A DNA stretch of 64,000 nucleotides from NCBI GenBank assembly GCA_019614645.1, contig JABWDB010000003.1:19801001-19865000 (forward strand). The letters are read 5' to 3'. This DNA comes from Stratiolaelaps scimitus. Lineage: Eukaryota > Arthropoda > Arachnida > Mesostigmata > Laelapidae. The notes under the pieces were generated by a model. That model saw nothing but the letters and a program-made list of their open reading frames with translations. It was not told where the DNA came from and did not search any database. The position numbers and the translations under genes were made by a program. Below, in pieces: positions 13,739 through 25,940 of this stretch (its first letter is position 1; every line of letters begins with the position of its first letter).

Positions 13739-16700
13739 TATAAAAAAAAATTAAATTTACAAATTATACCCTATCTAAATTAGTTTACGGAAATTCCATT
13801 TCATTGTGATAACAATACGGGCCTATTCCCGTAGGTCAAAAAGCTCGAGGTGCCCTGCAAGCGGTAGACTAAGTCACGTGAGGGGAGTGTGGATGTCATT
13901 GTGTCCGTGTGATTTTGTGGTATCTGTCTATTGACGGGCGCCGTCTTGTGACGCAGCGCGTGGCTCTTGTGACTCAAACAGCGAATCGTATGGATCGACT
14001 TACATCGACGCGGTTGCTTTCTACTTGCTCAAGGGTTAACAGAAAGCACGATTTGAACTAATAGTTAGTCTGTATAAAAATGCTTGCTCAGTTAAATTCG
14101 CGCAATCGAATACAGAATATGTATGGCGAAAGCGGAATGCCCACCCATATGAAAACGAAAGTTAAGTCATTGTAGTTTATCTCCATTTAATAATGCCAAT
14201 TAAAATTCTCATTATAAAATTTGATTTTATTGGAAGAATATTTGTGATTTTAAATAAAGGTCGTCTTTCGGAACAAATCACAAATATTCTTTCAATGACA
14301 TCAAATTCTATAATGAGAATTTTAATTGACAATACCAAATGGAGATACTTTTTTGGCGTTGTCATAGCTAGTTTATTATGACTAGCTATGACAACCCCTT
14401 CTGCGGGCAAGAAAAAACAAAGTTTATCTCCATTTGATATTGCCAATTAAAATTCTCATTATAGAATTTGATTTTATTGGAAGAATATTTGTGATTTGTT
14501 CCGACAGACGACCTTTATTTAACGCCACGATGAGAATTTCCAAAGTAATCACACGATCATTTTGGAGAGCATCTTGCACCTAACAAGTGTCATGCCGATC
14601 GAAAATAGTAGATGTTGTGTGCTCAATAGTAAATAGGTTCATCGTCCCGTGGCGGCCAAATAGCTGACATCGACATTATTTGGATGGCTATATTGCAAAC
14701 GAAATATTGGATGAAGACTCGCTCAACAAACCAATCGCGGACTGCTAAAAATACAAATCTTTGCATGCGGGCTGGCTTGTTCATACCCTCAGCATGTCCA
14801 ATCCGACACTTAGAACATATGTGGCTTAAAAGGTGTAAATTATGAAATGCATAAATAATCCTCGACGCTTGCTAATGAGGACGACAAGTCCCTGTCCTGC
14901 TGCAGAGGAAAGCACGACACATATCTTAGCTAGAATCCACTTGTGCTGGATTCTAAAATTTACGGTCAGCTGAAATCTATCAAGAAATGCATACGAACGT
15001 GTGCAGTCAAGGTCAGAATATGACAACAGATATGCCAAAAATAATATTTTTTATTATTTTGGCGCAGGATAATTAAAAAATAATAATAATCATGAAGGTC
15101 CTTCACTAACTGTCGCCCCAAACCTATACATTGTCTCCGAATCTCCACATGCCTTAGTGCTGGTGTTGAACAACTCATAAGCAAATAATACTAGTTGGTG
15201 AATGTGTTATATTATATAGCGATTCATTGACGATATTTAGAAGCAGAAAAGGGTAAGGCAGGATGCTTATGGAGACCGCCGCCGAAGTGCTTACCGGAAA
15301 GGTTTCCGGGCGCCAGTAGCTCGAAATATGAGTCATTCGATTCGTTAATACGAAAGTGATACTCTTAACAACTGGTCGAGTAGAGGCGTCATGCCGACGC
15401 CAATGGCAGTTTCAGCTTTACAGTGAGCACATCACGCGCCGAACCTGGATTAGAGGAGGCGGGGGACTGCTTAGCACGTGTTTTGTCAGTGATTTCGCAG
15501 ATCACCTTATATTTCGATTCAAATATAGTGACGATACCTGGTGTCAGAAAGCCCAGAAGTCAACCTTGAAGCTGCACGAAGACAACGACATATATATATA
15601 TATATATATATATATTTTATGAAGTTAATAAAGACATATCGCGACACAGTAAATTCATTATTATGGGAAATTGAAAGCGAGAAAAACAGGGATTCATTCG
15701 TTTGGAGAGTGTGCCTATATTCTTTATTCTTGTCAGACGAACATTTTGAAAGGAGAACACCTCGTCAGCATGGTCACAAGCATGGTGTAACGTCAGCCAT
15801 CGGTGGCAGACAGTGATCCTCAAAGAAATCCAGCATTATAATGACCAAATGACTCAGTTTGATACGTCATCCACAAAATGGTACGGCGACCACTGTTTCC
15901 CCTTGTGATTGCCACACGGCGCTCGAGAGCACCGAAAATAATCTGTTATGTTTCTTACGTGCTCGCCCACCTAACGACCTCGACAAAATGTTAAAGGGTA
16001 CATTCTTCCAGCTCTAATCTTCCAGTTTCTTCCTTTCATAATCTACTAGCTTACGCTTTCATCTGAGTGAGAACTAAGTAAGCCGGGTGGAGGTTCGGCG
16101 TTCTGCCCCGCCATAACGATGCAGGAACGTACTCGACTAGGAACACACGCAATGATATTCAGAACTGAATGGCTATAAGCCATGCTCTTTGGCGACTAGT
16201 GTCATAAAGCTGAAAATCAGCGATGACAAATAAGCAACCATGGAGCGGAGGCGCAAGTCAGCAGAGTTGAAAATGAGAGGACCAATTTTCTTTGCGCCGA
16301 TGCTTTCGTGACCTTAAATGATTTATACTTTAATAGAATATCCTGAGCTTTTGGGCTCACAATGGCTACGAACCACTTCCAAGATGACGATACATCACAG
16401 AGACTCGGGTATTATCATTCTCGTCAGACGGAAATAATCGGACACTAGTCGCTCTGTTAACGGCGACTCTGAGTTGTAAAGAAACGACTAAATTGTTCGT
16501 AGTTCCACCGAACTTTCTCGTCACTCGGTGCAGGTGTAAATCAAGAGACTATGAGTTAGTTAACCTTGTTACAGTTGCCACAGTTCCATTCTCATATGAC
16601 CTTTAGCTGTTCATAATAATTTCCGTATTCTTCATAATAACTTCCTCACTCTTAATAAAAATCTGCTTATATTTAATAACAATTTCCTAATTTCTAATAA

Positions 16701-18426
16701 CAATTACCTAATTTTTAATAAAAATTACTTAATTTTTAATAACACTACTAATTTATAATAGCAGTTACCTAATTTTTAATAACAATGTCCTGAGCTATAA
16801 TAATAATTTTATTTATTTAATGGCTCTCATGGAATCTGTCATGGCTGAGCTCGAGTATGCGGCCTCTGGTTGTCGTTACTGCCAGACACTCAATCGTCCA
16901 GGACACCACGCGGAGCCATATGAAATATCAATAAGCAAAAGGTGTTTTTTTTGGACATACGAGGTCTATTGACTAGGTGTAGATCAACCCTTCCATCACG
17001 CATGTGCATTACGCGTTCCCGAAGCCCTCCATAAAAAAAGATCAACCCTCCCATGCTAGAGCGAACGGAATCGGGACGCGATATGGCAAATCACGCCAAA
17101 AATGTCTGGGATTGGATCGTCTCCGCATGACGTTTCTACGACGGAGGCAATTCGCATGTCATTGTATTTAAAAGCCTGAGCGATCGGCCGTTTTCAAAAA
17201 TGCGACCTGAGATATCACACATCATCTCTTTGAATACGGCCGTTCTGACGACTCATTGCTGACTTGATCTGGCTAACTGCACTGCTTTCGAGCATCAATT
17301 TACTTACGTCGATCTGACAGGCTGCAGGTGGCAAAGAAATAATCATAATGCAATTAGAACTTACGTTCGATGTTGTTGTCTTTGTTGGAGACGGCGGCAG
17401 GCAAAGATTTTTGAAGAGGTCACTCAACGCTCGAGTGCCTCGCTCGAAGTCTTCAGGTGTCAGCTCATTGTAGTGTTCTGCTTGCGGTCCCCGGGACTGA
17501 ACTCCTGAGAGGCTCTCACCCAACTCATTTAGAAGCTGCAATATTTTAATAAATATCATTTAGAAAATATAGACCTTTCCGTTGGACAAACTACGCTTAC
17601 GAACCAGTTTCTTGCGTTTTGGCAACTAAATCGTATAATGATCATTGGATCAAGGATAGACGATTGTGAATCGAATCAATTCTGTCGCATTCTTGTACCA
17701 CAAGACAAATTAAATCTTCCGGTCTATATGCACCAGTGAACATTATCTTATTCTATACGAAAATCAGGTTTGTACCAAAATATAGATAGATAGACGGACG
17801 ATGCTGAGAAACTCATAAGGGGATTCAGCGCCATACAACTTCGATCCGCTGCACGAACAGCAAAATCTAAGTTCCTATCATTGTGACCCAGATGCTTTTC
17901 TACCTTTGTTGTTTTAGCGGCAGCAATTTTTCGCCGGGCTTGACGCGCCGACTGACCTGTCACTAGTGACCCGTAGAGACGAGGGGGGGCGTGTTTCGCC
18001 GGTGATATCGCCCAGCTAATAATAGACCCGTCTTGATACATATACAACAGGTACGGTACCTCTTAGCCATCAACAGAAGAAGGTCAATCCCATTTTCTAT
18101 CTATGAATCATCGTCCAGACTCAGCTGATCCAGTTGTCTGAGTGAGTTTCGTTTGTGTGAAGGATAGTTTTGACAGCCGAGGAGACAGCGTTCGTCCACA
18201 CTTGACAGGCGGAAAACCGTGCGGGGAGCGTAGCGCGAAACATTCGCCACTTAGTTTCTTCGACCTGCACACACCGAAGGTTACTGTCACCTGTCATCGA
18301 CAACCCGTACATGAGGCTAGTTCTTCCAATTGCTACCACCTGCGAATGGCCTACCTTTTCAGCGCGCTCGAGGGGCAGTTTCTCTAGAAGCGCCGTCCAT
18401 TCGGTTCCTCGACTGGCGGCCGCCAT
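12400..18426 (-). CDS. COMMD8: COMM domain-containing protein 8 (four coding exons)
   Basis: COMMD proteins form the heteromeric Commander/CCC complex, which works in endosomal recycling and regulates NF-kB and cullins. Exons on the minus strand are 18426-18355, 17535-17365, 13177-13010 and 12651-12400 (72, 171, 168 and 252 bases). All junctions are phase 0, with donors GTAGGC, GTAAGT and GTTGGT and acceptors ending TGCAG, TTTAG and TTCAG. The product is 220 residues. It begins MAAASRGTEWTALLEKLPLE, like the vertebrate COMMD8 start, then EKLLNELGESLSG and a DLFKNL block. The COMM domain starts at the diagnostic tryptophan W134 (HFDWEVE) and runs through LSLGLQAADG and NITLEMQSDQLNRAIEELEA to about residue 195-205. 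It carries an extra tail of about 25 residues compared with the 183-residue human protein. The weakest junction is the exon 3 donor (GTTGGT). Family membership is very likely and the COMMD8 subtype likely. Confidence 0.85.
13648..13733. repeat. (TA)n microsatellite, about 86 bp
   Basis: This is the longest uninterrupted-looking (TA)n tract in the window, broken by a single C at about 13705. It lies in the second intron of COMMD8. Confidence 0.95.
14177..14347. mobile_element. Palindromic MITE-like element
   Basis: Left arm (about 14177-14255) starts GTTTATCTCCATTTAATAAT and contains AATTAAAATTCTCATTATA and GAATATTTGTGATTT. The right arm (about 14275-14347) is its inverted copy and ends AAATGGAGATAC. 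A short spacer containing AAATAAAGGTCGTCTTTCGG joins them. The arms are diverged, so this is an old insertion. Small open frames here are artefacts of the palindrome. No transposase is present, so it would be non-autonomous. It lies in a COMMD8 intron. Confidence 0.75.
14359..14396. repeat. Short perfect inverted repeat between MITE-like copies
   Basis: GTTGTCATAGCTAG and CTAGCTATGACAAC are perfect reverse complements separated by TTTATTATGA. The hairpin sits exactly between the palindromic element and its solo arm, so it may be part of the same nested structure. Confidence 0.8.
14421..14522. mobile_element. Truncated copy (solo arm) of the palindromic element
   Basis: This begins GTTTATCTCCATTTGATATT and repeats the arm of the element at 14177-14347, then continues into the reverse complement of that element's central spacer (TTCCGACAGACGACCTTTAT). 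This fits one arm plus centre of a second insertion whose other arm is lost. Confidence 0.7.
16610..16792. repeat. Minisatellite, about 21-bp unit, about nine copies
   Basis: Degenerate head-to-tail copies of a unit close to TTTAATAACAATTACCTAATT. The first copies (TTCATAATAATTTCCGTATTC type) are the most diverged and the later ones the most alike, which is usual for an array decaying from its edges. It lies in the COMMD8 second intron. Confidence 0.8.
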
Positions 18427-19694
18427 TTGTCAATATGTTTGTTTACATCGCCGGATGGCAGTGATCTATGCTGGTGTACCGCTGGTGTCACTGAGTCGAG
18501 GTGCAGCCATATCGGAATTAGGGGACTGTAAATCACGCGCTGTGGATTCTCTCGCCTCTTCAATGGCGACAAGCGCTTATAACAAACAATGCTTGCGAGA
18601 AAATAACGCCAGTAACGCGATGGCTAACTTATAATTTGCTCATATTCAAGTTAAGTACGTGCGAGCTGTGGGTGGCAGGTGTATTTTATATTGATCAAAC
18701 ACGCGAATGTGAATTGTGCTTGCCTACAGATTTCGACAGAAAGGCCGCAGTTCGCAAGATTATCTAGGAAATTTTCCGGGCCGACTCACGGCGAACGTTT
18801 AACGTCCGTGCCAACGCCATTTCGGCCATTGTTACCTATCACCTCCTCTACCCCCTTCGAAAGGACTTAATCCTATTTATGGGACCACTGCCTGAATTAA
18901 GATGCTCACCAACGTGGGTATAATAGCTCGTATTTATGATGTCAATCTGCTTATCTGCCTTGAAAATATGAATAAGACATCATTTGAGACAAATGATTTG
19001 ATTGCAACACAAACTGTACATCGGTCACCTATCGCAAGAACAACTGTATTATGGGTTTAAATTAATATTATTAATCTACATAGGGAAGATGGTACACATA
19101 AGGCGGGTACAAAGAAAGAAATCGAGGAGGAAGTGCTATCAAATGAGTGTCATTATGTACTATTGTAATATTATTATTTATTCGTTTTAAGCTCCTATAC
19201 CCTACACCGAGGAAATCTCGATAGACCGTTCCGGTGTCTGTGTTTGAACGAGGCTTTTTTCCTTCAAATCTCAAATAAATTAGCCGATCACACCAAGATC
19301 GTGAATACTAGGCCCCCAAAAAAAGAACCACTGTATATGGTCGCCCACTTTTGTAATTGACGAATAAATTCACTAGAGATATTTCCTGTCATTCACTGTA
19401 TTATTACGCTACATCATATGTGTCGAAGACTGAATATTCTAAGTGGTTATTTTTTAAATAGAGTTTGTTTTCCATTCGATTATTAGACTTCATTCAAATT
19501 ACCCTAGTATGTTACAAAAACAAGAACATCTAGATTCTAGATGAATTTCAGTGTTCTCATCACAAAGATGTATGGAACACGACGGCAGCTTTCAAAAATT
19601 CGAATAGAGTGTTGCGAGTCAGCGTGATTTTGCAGAACTGAGTAAGTTGTCCGGGCTGGCTCACAGCCAACATTTAACATCCACGGTACGGCCG

Positions 19695-19768
19695 AGAACG
19701 GTGGCCTGGTGGTGCATTCGTGTGCGCCTTGCAACCGGAGGAGACACGTAGGTGCACACACGGGTTCG
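19695..19768 (+). mobile_element. tRNA-SINE-like fragment, copy 1
   Basis: The stretch runs GGTGGCCTGGTGGTGCATTC through CAACCGGAGGA and ACGTAGGTGCAC to GGGTTCGATTTT. The last block resembles a tRNA B box (GGTTCGANNCC). The same order of blocks occurs at 48326-48399, so this is a dispersed family, most simply a tRNA-derived SINE. It does not fold into a good tRNA. Confidence 0.55.
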
Positions 19769-19999
19769 ATTTTACAGAACCTGTGCAATCTCAACAAGCT
19801 GTGTGTCTATGATGACTTCTATTTTCGTTTGCGTTTTTGTCCTTGGAGAGCTGGTTTTTAAGAACAAAACGGTATCGGGGGCCCAAATCCCGCGATGGGG
19901 CATAAGAATAAAATACAACATTACACATGGTTTGTGAGAAATGAATGTGAGAATATATAAATATATAGATGAACAAAAAATAATTGCATGATTAATTCA

Positions 20000-20005
20000 T
20001 TTATT
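20000..20005 (-). terminator. Candidate polyadenylation signal for RCC1L
   Basis: TTTATT on the plus strand reads AATAAA on the minus strand, about 345 bases after the RCC1L stop. ATTAAA at 20303-20308 is a nearer alternative. Placement is inferred from position only. Confidence 0.35.
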
Positions 20006-20350
20006 AATGACGACAAAATGTTGAAACAAAATGTCGACATCCTCGACACCACAGGGCCAACAGCCAATTAGACTTGTAGGTGCGCATCGACCTGATCGTG
20101 TTATATGTATCAGATAAAATAAATGTATTACCATATCGAGCGATTAAAAAACAAACGAGCGTAAAACTCCAACGCCTCTTTCTTCTCCGTCTAAGAATAC
20201 GCATGCAACGGAGGTTGTTGTACTGTTCCATTAAACATATGATTTATCAACAAATGAAGAAGTGACTCTTTTTTCCTCATAAATACAATGCTTCTATTCT
20301 CATTTAATTTCAACACTCTGGTAAAATGTACAACTAATGTATTGGTAGGG

Positions 20351-20455
20351 CTAGCAAAATGTTTTTGTAATCACGGCCATGTGATCGACGCCCATCGAGA
20401 TGTCCTTGACCTGCGCCGCAATGTTGACCTAATGGCGACATCGAAGAGTAATCAG

Positions 20456-20491
<36 letters not shown>

Positions 20492-23400
20492 TACAAAAAC
20501 AGAAGCAAAAGAGGCATTCGTTATTGTAGGCTATGCTCGAGAGTCGTGAGATGACGTTGCGTAACAGCTATTTTATTCCCTTCAGGGAGGAAGAAATAGG
20601 GGGATGGGCCAACTAGCGTAAGGTTAGCTAATAATGGTTAGCTAATATTAAGAATTACTGGGATAAATTGACAACAAAAATAGCCAGTGAGCCTCTTATA
20701 GGATTCGAACCGATAATTGACAAACAATACATGACGATAATTTCGAATGCGTTCTCTACCATGAGCGGAAACATCTGAGGGGTGGTGTATCCCAGGCCAA
20801 GAGAGCCGTTATTATTTCGGCCCCACGTGTAGAGCCGGCCCATATTCGTGATCACGGCGAAATTCGACATCCCTGCTTCGACGCGAGCTGGCACGCTATC
20901 GGGATTTAGCTCGTTCGCTCCGAACAGCGGTGGTGGTATAAGCCGTGGACTGCGGGAATGTTCGACTGTTGGGCCAAGCCCTAGAACGCCATAGCCCCAA
21001 CAGAACGCCTCCCCGTTTTCTGGACGTCATTGAGGGTTCATGAATAACGACAAAGAGAATCGGGACACGAATGTTCGGTCATATTAGATATCTGCAAGGG
21101 GTATCTAACTGTCAGGTTCGCTTTTGAATATAAATACAACAGCTTTATATATGTTAACGTTATATGATAAAACCCTATATATTGTTATATTTATATATAG
21201 GCGACGTTCGTTTCCGCGATTCGTAAAATTTCATCTCTTACTTACGTTCAATTTCATATTGAGGCATATTCCTCGGAATAGGCATTCGATTTGCTAGGGC
21301 AGAAGCCTTAACATTACTGTGGTATTAAAATACTGCATAATTATTTATTGAGATAATTTCGATGCTATAACCTAGCTGAAACGAGCCCGCAACTATACTG
21401 ATGATAGGTCTAACTTTACATCATAAGGGGATGTGACACTGAACGCTAGTCAAAGATAGAAACGTTCGAATGACAACATTACAATGTTACATCGAAAAAA
21501 AGAAAAAGAACAATAGGAACGAAGAACACCGACAAAGGTCTCTACCATTTAGGACGACACAAGAGCTTCCTCCAGCTGCCACGCTTTTCAATTTCTTATT
21601 TAACTTAATATGTTTTGGAGTGTGTAACTGCATCTCGTCGGTTGATCCCAGTAGCTGTCCGTACTCATTGTTGCCCCAACCGAACAGATCGCCCTTGTCG
21701 TTCAGAGCCAGGACACAGTCGGCGCGGCTCGACAATTGCACAATACGCTCACCGCTTATATCGCCACCCACCTGCAGACAATTCAGTGTATAGGAATAAG
21801 AAGCAACAACGATGCCCAGCGGTTGACTTAATATTTGCTGCCTTTGAATAATACTTAAATGTTCTAATTTTGAATTTTGTTGTAATATAGAATATAGTTG
21901 TTACTGGACGGAGAGGGAAGGTAATCGCATTGTTTGAAGAGTAACGGCGACACTCTTCGAGATTTAGATTGAAACCGCGAAAGTAGGAAAGGGCATGAGT
22001 ACATGGGTACATTGCCATTATATATATATATATATATAGACTCCACTAGGAAATTTACTCGAGCGGAAATAGAACGCCTTGCAGTGCTCACTTTTGTTGC
22101 TGTTCCGGTCATGTCGTAATGGCCCAACCCTGTCTGACCATCAGCGCCCCAACCGCAGGCGAATACTTCTCCGTTAGCTGTCAGCAGCAACGTGTGGTCA
22201 AGTCCACAGACAGCGTTGACTACATTATCGAGGCCATCGGCCTCAACGCGGTGCAGAAGATCCCGACCAAAGTATGTTTCATTCTCAATGATCGGACGCC
22301 CACATTGGCCGAAGCTGTTGTTACCTGTGGGTGACAAGGTGTGAAAGCCAAAAAGAGCAATATCTGAGACACATACGACGATTTCAGGACGAAAGAAGAG
22401 AATCAATGGCTGAAGTATTCGCGCTGTTGGTATTCATTCATGCAAATTGAGGTTTACTCATGCAACTGCGGTTTGTACACTGCTCAGATAGAGAAATATT
22501 GAATAATATGGAATAATATTTAGGTAAGGTTCATCATCTAAGGGCCGGGCTAAGGGGGACGCTCGACGAGCCAATGAGTCGTATGCCATAATTACGTCTG
22601 CCAAGCTATTCACAATGACACTCTCATCACATGGAGTACGTGTAACATAATTGTACACACATTGTCGTTGTATGGTAGAAACTGCAAAATAAAAATCTGC
22701 ATTAATATCACAGAATACGGATTTTGCGTACTATCAATTATTAACGGCCGTCTGCCGTTATTATCTGTTGGTGTCCAAAACACCGTAGTTGAGGTGAACA
22801 ACCGAATTTACTTTCGTAATGAGCCTCGGACTGCCAGTAGGCGATAGGCAAGCGCATGACGACTAGATTCCTTAATTACAACTGGCATCTCAAACACAGT
22901 CGCACGTCGCATCGTTCTCTACTCGCATCGTAGAAAGGCCAAAATGCCATTCTTCATTCACAAGCAAACACTGACCTGAACAGGTACAACTGTACATAAA
23001 CAACTTTCTTTCACATGGACTGTGTACATTAGCCATATTTCAATTTATATGCTCTTGAGACACGTAGATAGACAGATAGAGATAGCAAATTTGCGTTTTC
23101 GATTGCGAAGATGGTCTTGTTCTTACCATATGAACATATCAGAGCATTGCACACGGTAACTACACTCGCTGGGTAAATTGGAAGCGTTAAACTCGTCATA
23201 ATCGAATTCGAAAGTGTAGAAGTGCCATTGTATGGATGGCTACTAACCAAGACTGTACACTGCATTGGAAGTGACAATCACTGTGTGAGCTCGGCCGGCT
23301 CCGAGAGCAATGACCGACTTCCAAAAAGGGGCTGTCTGCTCGTCCACGACGCCCTCAGATCCTGATGAATCGTCCTCCGCATCCTCAACATGGTCAGAGT

Positions 23401-24601
23401 CCGGCAGTCGAATAGGAACAGGTTCCGTGAGCAGTTCCATTGGCGCGTTTCTTCGAGCTTGTTGTAAGCCGATCTGAGAGTCTTTATTTATGCCCGTGCC
23501 AAATACCTAATTGAAAAAGTAACCAAGGTACGAACATCAATGAGAAGCTCACTAATTTCACGCAGACGAATAACGAAGAAATAGAACGATGACTCGGGTT
23601 CTCAGACTATCGATTTCTAATATTTACAAACAAAGCATTTTCCTGAGTATGGTGCTGATACTTTCGTAGATTTATTTAAAGCCATCGACCGATCCAATAC
23701 GGTGCCCTGATCTCACTTAACAACAAGTTTTGACCCTCGAATCAATTTTCAAATCTGGCAGATCAATTCGTTTCAAACGTATTCAACTCCGACAGTATGA
23801 AGGTGTGTCTTCATTAGAGCTGGCCGCACAGTGGTTGCACACAAACTACCTGTTTGGCTAAGTGCCTCAGAACGTACCCGGTAGCTGCAGGAGGTATCCA
23901 GTGGTTTAGCAGCAAGAACAGTAAAGCCGTTTCCACATGCTACACGAAACACACGATGGTACGTGCTGAATCTCAGCCGATACGGGCTGGAACGATCTTG
24001 ACGTGGCTGCGCATCAGGAATCTGAGGGCGAACCTATCGGCGAGAGTAAGAGTAGCATACATGTAAATAGAGCACAGAATTAATTTTCTTTATTTAGCGA
24101 CCGATTATAGAGTTTTCGGATACCGGACGTGTATTTCAGAGGGTATTTGGTTACGAATCGCGGGAAACGCATGTTCCACCATTTTTACTTTTTCTAAAAT
24201 TGTGGCCACAGTTAAAGCAAGAGTGGGCAGCATCGAACAGAACACGCCACGTCTAAACGTTCAAATGCATTAAACCAAGCAAAAAAAAAACACATTATTC
24301 AAGTGTTTAGTTACTAAAAGTACAGGTGATTTTGGCCACTTATATGTCTTGAAGAAATATTGATTTTACACTTACGAAACGGTCGCATCCAAGAGCGCCA
24401 GAATGTGTACCCCCCCATAGGTAGCATCTTACTCTATGCTTAGCCTTTCGGAAACCTAGGTCTTTGATGGGGACCTCACGTTCAACAATTGGCTTAAAAG
24501 ATCCTCCCGAGTGTCTGGAGAAGTCAGAATGCCATATATCTAACTGTTTTCGACCCAGAGATTTCAGGCCTTCATCCAAACTGGTGCGGTCACTTGTGTT
24601 C
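20351..24601 (-). CDS. RCC1L: RCC1-like GTP-exchange factor-like protein, mitochondrial (WBSCR16 type), 5' end incomplete
   Basis: RCC1L is a seven-bladed RCC1-repeat protein of mitochondria, linked to mitoribosome assembly and to GTP exchange on OPA1. Minus-strand exons are 24601-24376, 24033-23878, 23506-23248, 22324-22092, 21771-21546, 21019-about 20760, and 20410-20351; phases agree at all junctions. Landmarks in order are CYLWGGTHSGALG, PYRLRF with VACGNGFTVLAAK, VFGTGINKDSQIG, GAGRAHTVIVT, GNNSFGQCGR, VCGLDHTLLLT, CGWGADGQTGLGHYDMTG, LFGWGNNEYGQL, FCWGYGVLGLG, LYTWGRNNNGSLGLG and the final SMGVDHMAVITKTFC. GWGADGQTGLGHY and GNNSFGQCGR match vertebrate RCC1L closely. The end of the sixth exon is uncertain: GTAGAG at 20759 keeps phase but shortens a loop, while GTCATG at 20735 keeps length. 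The first listed exon begins in mid-codon, so the start and mitochondrial presequence lie upstream. Confidence 0.9.
20460..20488. repeat. (CA)n microsatellite
   Basis: About 14 CA units, located in the last intron of RCC1L. Confidence 0.9.
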
Positions 24602-25773
24602 CTGCTGTGGAATACGTGCACAGAGATAACGCACAAAAATACAGCATATCAATTATGTATCGATATTAATATTAAAATGGTCACAGTCGAATTATCCCTG
24701 TACTATACGTCAGTTGTTAAGATGGCAGAAAAAAGTAAGAAAAAAGAAAAAAAATAAATTAAGATTGTTAACTATTACTATTAATTGTTTGGCTTCAAAT
24801 ATACTAAATACTCGGTAAATGTAAGCATACTATGCTTAAGTGGCCCCCAAGAGGGCGGGGAACGTCGGACATTGATCTCTGATTCATTTAAGTTCCTTTA
24901 AGTTCTCCACTTCGACAATCTGGACAGTATTCGGTCTTAATTTTAGAAATCTTAACTACTCAGTATCACTCGCACTTTTTGTTAACTAACTTAATTATAA
25001 ATTCCATTCATACCATTCGATAACATTTTTTCAGTTTTAATCGCGGTTATTCTTTTGTTTTCCTCCGGTTTTTATCGAATAATTGAAAAAATATACGCCA
25101 ATCTAGCATACTTAGTCAATATTTAACATCAAAACAATGTCGTTCAATAATAAAAGAAAAAAGGGCAGCACGACTACCATATCAATTGGTTCACAAAATC
25201 ATGACGACAAAATCATAGCAATTGTCACTAACGAAATTTCGCGCTAGCAAATTATGCGAGGCTAGCCAACCTTTGCTGAGCCGAGAGCACCCTTCTCGAC
25301 AGCGCTAGTCGATAGCTCCTCGGCAATAGTGACGAGAACATCTTTCTATAATAAGTTCCGCGTACGGTAGAACAAGCTATCAATAACAACAACAGCACGC
25401 TGTGAAAATGATAAAGCACTCGCAAATCTAGTTACGAAGCGAAAGAACAAGCACAACACATGTCTCGCTGAAATCAACGCTTGCACACGGAACTGTTCGA
25501 ACTTAACTACAGCAAACGAATCTGAAAATTAATCGAACACGCGCGCGGACTTCAACACCACTCCGCATATGATCTAACGTGGTGACTAGATGTAGCGGCG
25601 GTTCCGATTCAAGCGGGGGCGAAGCGCGGCATAAATCTTCTCTTCGCGGCGGAATCGCTTACAGCGAAGGTCACTGTTTCGGCGAACACAGTATTGTGGG
25701 CATTTGAAAGATGAAATCAAGTGCAAATGAGCTGATTAGCCGAGCTGTTGTTATTCTCCCGTGAAGTTTCGAT

Positions 25774-25801
25774 CGAGTGACCACTATCTTGTGGTCACTC
25801 G
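25774..25801. repeat. Perfect 11-bp hairpin
   Basis: CGAGTGACCAC and GTGGTCACTCG are exact reverse complements around a six-base loop, TATCTT. It lies upstream of RCC1L in presumed 5' flank. It could be a dimeric protein-binding site or chance. Confidence 0.6.
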
Positions 25802-25940
25802 GCCGAAGCTTGATGGGAGACCAGAGAGGTATGAATTGCGCCGATCTTATCATTCCGCTGTACGATAGGACAAGCGAACGTTGGTAGAAGACGTTTAAAT
25901 AAAACATATCGAGAGTTTCCGAGCAGAGGGAGCTACTTAC

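Larger units (their letters stand above)
18427..20350. other. Intergenic between COMMD8 and RCC1L
   Basis: The left end should hold the COMMD8 promoter; the COMMD8 start codon itself is in the context ACAAATGGCGGCC, which resembles a YY1/TISU short-5'-UTR start. A SINE-like fragment is at about 19695-19768. A minus-strand AATAAA at 20000-20005 and ATTAAA at 20303-20308 are candidate RCC1L polyadenylation signals. No exon was recognised. Confidence 0.5.

Noticed and set aside
13562..13783. Open frame of repeated Ile-Tyr
   Set aside because: It is a translation of the (TA)n tract. The same applies to similar Tyr/Ile frames near 4.7, 5.7, 15.6, 51.0, 52.5 and 52.9 kb.
14177..14446. Open frames of 62-89 residues on both strands
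   Set aside because: They exist only because the DNA is a palindrome; both strands translate into the same AT-rich peptide.
16610..16792. CRISPR-like array
   Set aside because: The units are contiguous without unique spacers, and the genome is animal.
20683..20762. Possible minus-strand tRNA, because GGTTCGAATCC and TGGTAGAG occur at about the right distance
   Set aside because: The acceptor arms do not pair and the T-stem has a mismatch. The stretch overlaps the end of an RCC1L exon.
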